The notes under the pieces are model-generated. The model saw only the letters and a list, made by a program, of their open reading frames with translations, was not told the origin of the DNA and ran no database searches. This document shows, one piece after another, positions 6,326 through 8,193 of a stretch of 8,193 nucleotides of DNA (positions within the stretch are counted from its first letter, which is position 1; the number at the start of each line of letters is the position of its first letter). The DNA is taken from the NCBI GenBank assembly GCA_023445955.1, contig JAEXJH010000707.1:1-8193 (forward strand), written 5' to 3'. The DNA comes from Pseudomonadota bacterium (GTDB lineage Bacteria; Pseudomonadota; Alphaproteobacteria; Caulobacterales; Caulobacteraceae). The position numbers and the translations under genes are program-made.

Positions 6326-7657
6326 CTAGTTGGCGGGCTTGGCGCCGTTGTCGGTCCAGGTGAACGCGACCGGAATGGTGATGACCAAGCCGTCGACCGT
6401 ATCGCCTTCCTTGGTCCACGGGTTCATGCGCATGACCGAGACGGCCTTGACCGCCGCCGCGCCGAAGTCGAGGCCGGTCGGGCTTTCGCGGGCCGCATGA
6501 CATCCCGTCAGTTCGCCGGTGGCGGTGACCGTGCAGGTCGCCGCGCCCATGCCGGCGTTCACGCCGGCCTTGATCGCCGCCTCGGGGTAGGCTTCGACCA
6601 TGCCCTCGGCGGTCAGGGTGCGGATCCAGCGCGGCTTGGTCAGTTTGCGCGTGTCGGGCGTCGCCGGGTCGCGGAAGCGGAAGGGCAGGTCGATCTTGAG
6701 ATCGCCGATCGCCTTGGCCTCGGCAGGGTCGACCTGGATCCGGAACAGCCTGGCCAGGTCCCGAGCGGCGGCTCCGAAGCCTTTGCCATGGGGGCTTTCG
6801 GCGATCACGTTGCACGATCGCAGCACGCCCGTGGAGGACAGCGCGCAACGCAGGGTGGCCTGGCCAGAGGCCAAGCCCGTTGCGGCCTTGGGCCAGGCCG
6901 CATTGATCTCGGCCTGGCTGGGCGCGCGCATCCAGGGCGGGTCCAGCACCACCGAGGTGCGGTTCACGGGGACGCCGGCCCGCGGTTCCTCCCAGGTGAT
7001 CGGAATGGACGCTTCTCCACCAGGGACGGCGTGGCCGCCGCGGATCTTCGGCGACATTCGGAGCTGTGGGATCAGTTGCAAGCCGGCCGCGCCGAAATCC
7101 ATGCCCTCGGGGGTTTCCGAACGGACCTTGCAGCCTTCAAGGAAGCCTTCGACGGTGACCTGGCAGCGGATCACGGCCCGGCCGCCCACGTGGGCGTCCA
7201 GGGCTTTTTTCGGAAAGACGCTGGCGATCTCGTCGCCGGTCGGTTTGCGCAGCCAGTCGGGATTGGCGTCGCCCGGGGCCAGGAACTCGAATCCCGTGCG
7301 GACTGGGCGCCCCTCGGTCGCGGCGCCCTGGGCGTCCTTGGTCGCGATCCGCTCGTAGCCGACCACCGACAGGGCCGCTTCGCCGAAGCCCTGGCCGACA
7401 GGATCCTCGCGCAGCACCTTGCAGTCGACCAGGCGGCCGCCTTTGTCGGCGACGCAGCCCAGCAGCGCCTTGCCGGTGACGGTCGCCCCCTTCGGGAAGG
7501 CGGCCTTCATCTTGGCGTCAGGCACACGTGTGGTGAAGTTCGGCCGCCAGCCTGTGGGCGGGGCGTCGTCGTCCTGCGCGTGTGCGACGGCGGAAAGGGA
7601 AAGGCCGGCCGTGAGCAGGGCCAGCAGAAGCGTACGCGAGAGCACGGGAAACCCCAT
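6326..7657 (-). CDS. Secreted protein with four tandem TonB C-terminal-like repeats
   Basis: A 443-residue protein of unknown function, exported by a Sec signal peptide (residues 1-27, hydrophobic LLLALLTAGLSLSAVA, cleavage after AHA). The rest is four repeats of about 100 residues, each built as W/pre-helix, [FWY]P[KE]xA, a C-x10-C strand pair, E-x-P-x-G-x-x-FG-x-A and a closing strand. Cysteines are at 68/79, 165/176, 271/282 and 375/386. These eight are the only cysteines, so one disulfide per repeat is likely in the periplasm. The repeats resemble the TonB C-terminal/AgmX-type domain of 'energy transducer TonB' proteins. However, there is no retained membrane anchor or Pro-rich periplasm-spanning region, so it is not a working TonB by itself. 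ATG 7657 is preferred for a compact signal peptide. An in-frame GTG at 7672, with AAGGGG only 2 nt before it, would add five residues. It is upstream of asd on the same strand. Confidence 0.8.
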   Translation of the reverse strand: MGFPVLSRTLLLALLTAGLSLSAVAHAQDDDAPPTGWRPNFTTRVPDAKMKAAFPKGATVTGKALLGCVADKGGRLVDCKVLREDPVGQGFGEAALSVVGYERIATKDAQGAATEGRPVRTGFEFLAPGDANPDWLRKPTGDEIASVFPKKALDAHVGGRAVIRCQVTVEGFLEGCKVRSETPEGMDFGAAGLQLIPQLRMSPKIRGGHAVPGGEASIPITWEEPRAGVPVNRTSVVLDPPWMRAPSQAEINAAWPKAATGLASGQATLRCALSSTGVLRSCNVIAESPHGKGFGAAARDLARLFRIQVDPAEAKAIGDLKIDLPFRFRDPATPDTRKLTKPRWIRTLTAEGMVEAYPEAAIKAGVNAGMGAATCTVTATGELTGCHAARESPTGLDFGAAAVKAVSVMRMNPWTKEGDTVDGLVITIPVAFTWTDNGAKPAN

Positions 7658-7737
7658 GAAGAGTCGGCCCACGACCCCTTCGCGGCTCGACCTTAGGTGG
7701 AGGATAAGCGATCGATTTGCGCGCCGCCAGAGGGTTC

Positions 7738-7763
7738 CCGACGCAACGTCCGCCCCCTATGTT
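7738..7763 (+). promoter_or_regulatory. Weak candidate polA promoter, leaderless configuration
   Basis: CCGACGC (7738-7744) and CCTATGTT (7756-7763), 11 nt apart, partly match the Caulobacter housekeeping pattern and would place transcription start near the ATG at 7771. No Shine-Dalgarno sequence precedes that ATG, which fits leaderless translation. The rest of the 113-nt divergent gap (7658-7770) must also hold the promoter of the TonB-repeat gene, for which I see no clear elements. Confidence 0.25.
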
Positions 7764-7770
7764 GCCGGCC

Positions 7771-8193
7771 ATGAACGACGTCGCCGCGCCCCCGCTTCCG
7801 AACGCTTCCGAACTGACCCAGGACGGCCCCGCCATCCGGCTCTTTCTCGTCGATGGCTCGGCCTATCTGTTCCGCGCCTATCACGCCCTGCCGCCGCTGA
7901 CGCGCAAGAGCGACGGCCTGCCGGTGGGCGCCGTCCAGGGCTTCTGCAACATGTTGTGGAAGCTGATCCGCGACATGCAGGGCGACGCGCCCACGCACCT
8001 GGCGGTGATCTGGGATCACTCTGAGAAGACGTTCCGCAACACGCTGTACGACCAGTACAAGGCCCACCGTCCGCCGCCGCCCGAGGACCTGATCCCGCAG
8101 TTCTCGCTGGTCCGCGAGGCGACCCTGGCGTTCGGCGTGCCGGCCATCGAGCTGGCCGGCTACGAGGCCGACGACCTGATCGCCGCCTATGCC
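7771..8193 (+). CDS. polA: DNA polymerase I, N-terminal 5'-3' exonuclease region (partial, runs off the window)
   Basis: The first 141 residues of DNA polymerase I, which removes RNA primers and fills gaps in replication and repair. Only the start of the 5' nuclease (FEN-like) domain is visible. LVDGSAYLFRAYHALPP at 26-42 carries metal ligand Asp28 and Arg35 (E. coli Asp13 and Arg20). VIWDHSEKTFRN at 79-90 carries Asp82 (E. coli Asp63). YKAHRPPPPEDL follows at 96-107. GYEADDLI at 130-137 supplies Glu132, Asp134 and Asp135 (E. coli Glu113, Asp115 and Asp116). All expected metal ligands in this stretch are intact. The N-terminus is about 15 residues longer than in E. coli. ATG 7771 is chosen; an in-frame ATG at 7759 would add four residues, and neither has a Shine-Dalgarno sequence. 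The gene is divergent from the TonB-repeat gene. Confidence 0.97.
   Translation, partial: MNDVAAPPLPNASELTQDGPAIRLFLVDGSAYLFRAYHALPPLTRKSDGLPVGAVQGFCNMLWKLIRDMQGDAPTHLAVIWDHSEKTFRNTLYDQYKAHRPPPPEDLIPQFSLVREATLAFGVPAIELAGYEADDLIAAYA

Noticed and set aside
5055..6329. A 424-codon plus-strand open frame opposite asd
   Set aside because: Antisense shadow of a certain housekeeping gene; its His/Asp/Leu/Val-rich composition is an artefact of the reverse-complement codons.
7523..7532. Perfect 10-bp palindrome CACACGTGTG
   Set aside because: Inside the TonB-repeat coding region with normal codons; no partner site or promoter context.
6497..7696. A 399-codon plus-strand open frame opposite the TonB-repeat gene
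   Set aside because: Its four-fold regularity mirrors the repeats of the real gene; no start signal or family match was seen.
7696..7704. Strong Shine-Dalgarno-like GGTGGAGGA upstream of polA
   Set aside because: No ATG, GTG or TTG lies 4-10 nt after it; the nearest in-frame TTG (7717) is about 13 nt away and would add 18 unlikely residues to PolA.
7699..7707. DnaA-box-like TTATCCTCC on the minus strand near polA
   Set aside because: Only 7 of 9 bases match TTATCCACA, and it is a single site without an AT-rich region or other boxes.

Overview
The window is ordinary-looking chromosome from a high-GC alphaproteobacterium, most likely of the Caulobacter/Phenylobacterium group. The base composition is GC-rich with strong G/C bias at third codon positions. 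Several starts lack a Shine-Dalgarno sequence, as in Caulobacter leaderless genes, and the protein set fits that group. The assignment to a genus is inference from style, not from a database match. The window is almost fully coding: there is no gap over 300 bases, and I see no RNA gene, insertion sequence, phage gene, CRISPR array or defence island.

Layout: (1) A plus-strand three-gene cluster (51-2817) holds a pyridoxal kinase (pdxY), an EstB/class-C beta-lactamase-like serine hydrolase and a small secreted outer-membrane beta-barrel protein. The genes are joined by two TGATG junctions with 1-nt overlaps, so they are probably one translationally coupled operon. (2) A minus-strand block (7657 down to 2762) holds, in transcription order, a secreted protein with four TonB-C-like repeats, aspartate-semialdehyde dehydrogenase (asd), a RarD-type EamA permease and a 14-helix DHA2-type MFS exporter. 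A clear intrinsic terminator sits between asd and rarD. (3) At the right edge the first 141 codons of DNA polymerase I (polA) run off the window on the plus strand, divergent from the TonB-repeat gene.

The genes do not form one obvious pathway. pdxY (B6 salvage), asd (Lys/Thr/Met/diaminopimelate synthesis) and polA are housekeeping; the hydrolase, permease and exporter are accessory metabolic or transport functions. The points most worth a second look are: an apparent in-frame nonsense codon that removes about 13 C-terminal residues of RarD and shortens its last helix; the convergent 56-nt overlap between the MFS gene and the outer-membrane gene, which encodes only the MFS tail after its last helix; the four-repeat TonB-C-like protein with one C-x10-C pair per repeat and no TonB anchor; and the asd terminator lying directly in the rarD leader. 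I did not find evidence of a new defence or mobile system.
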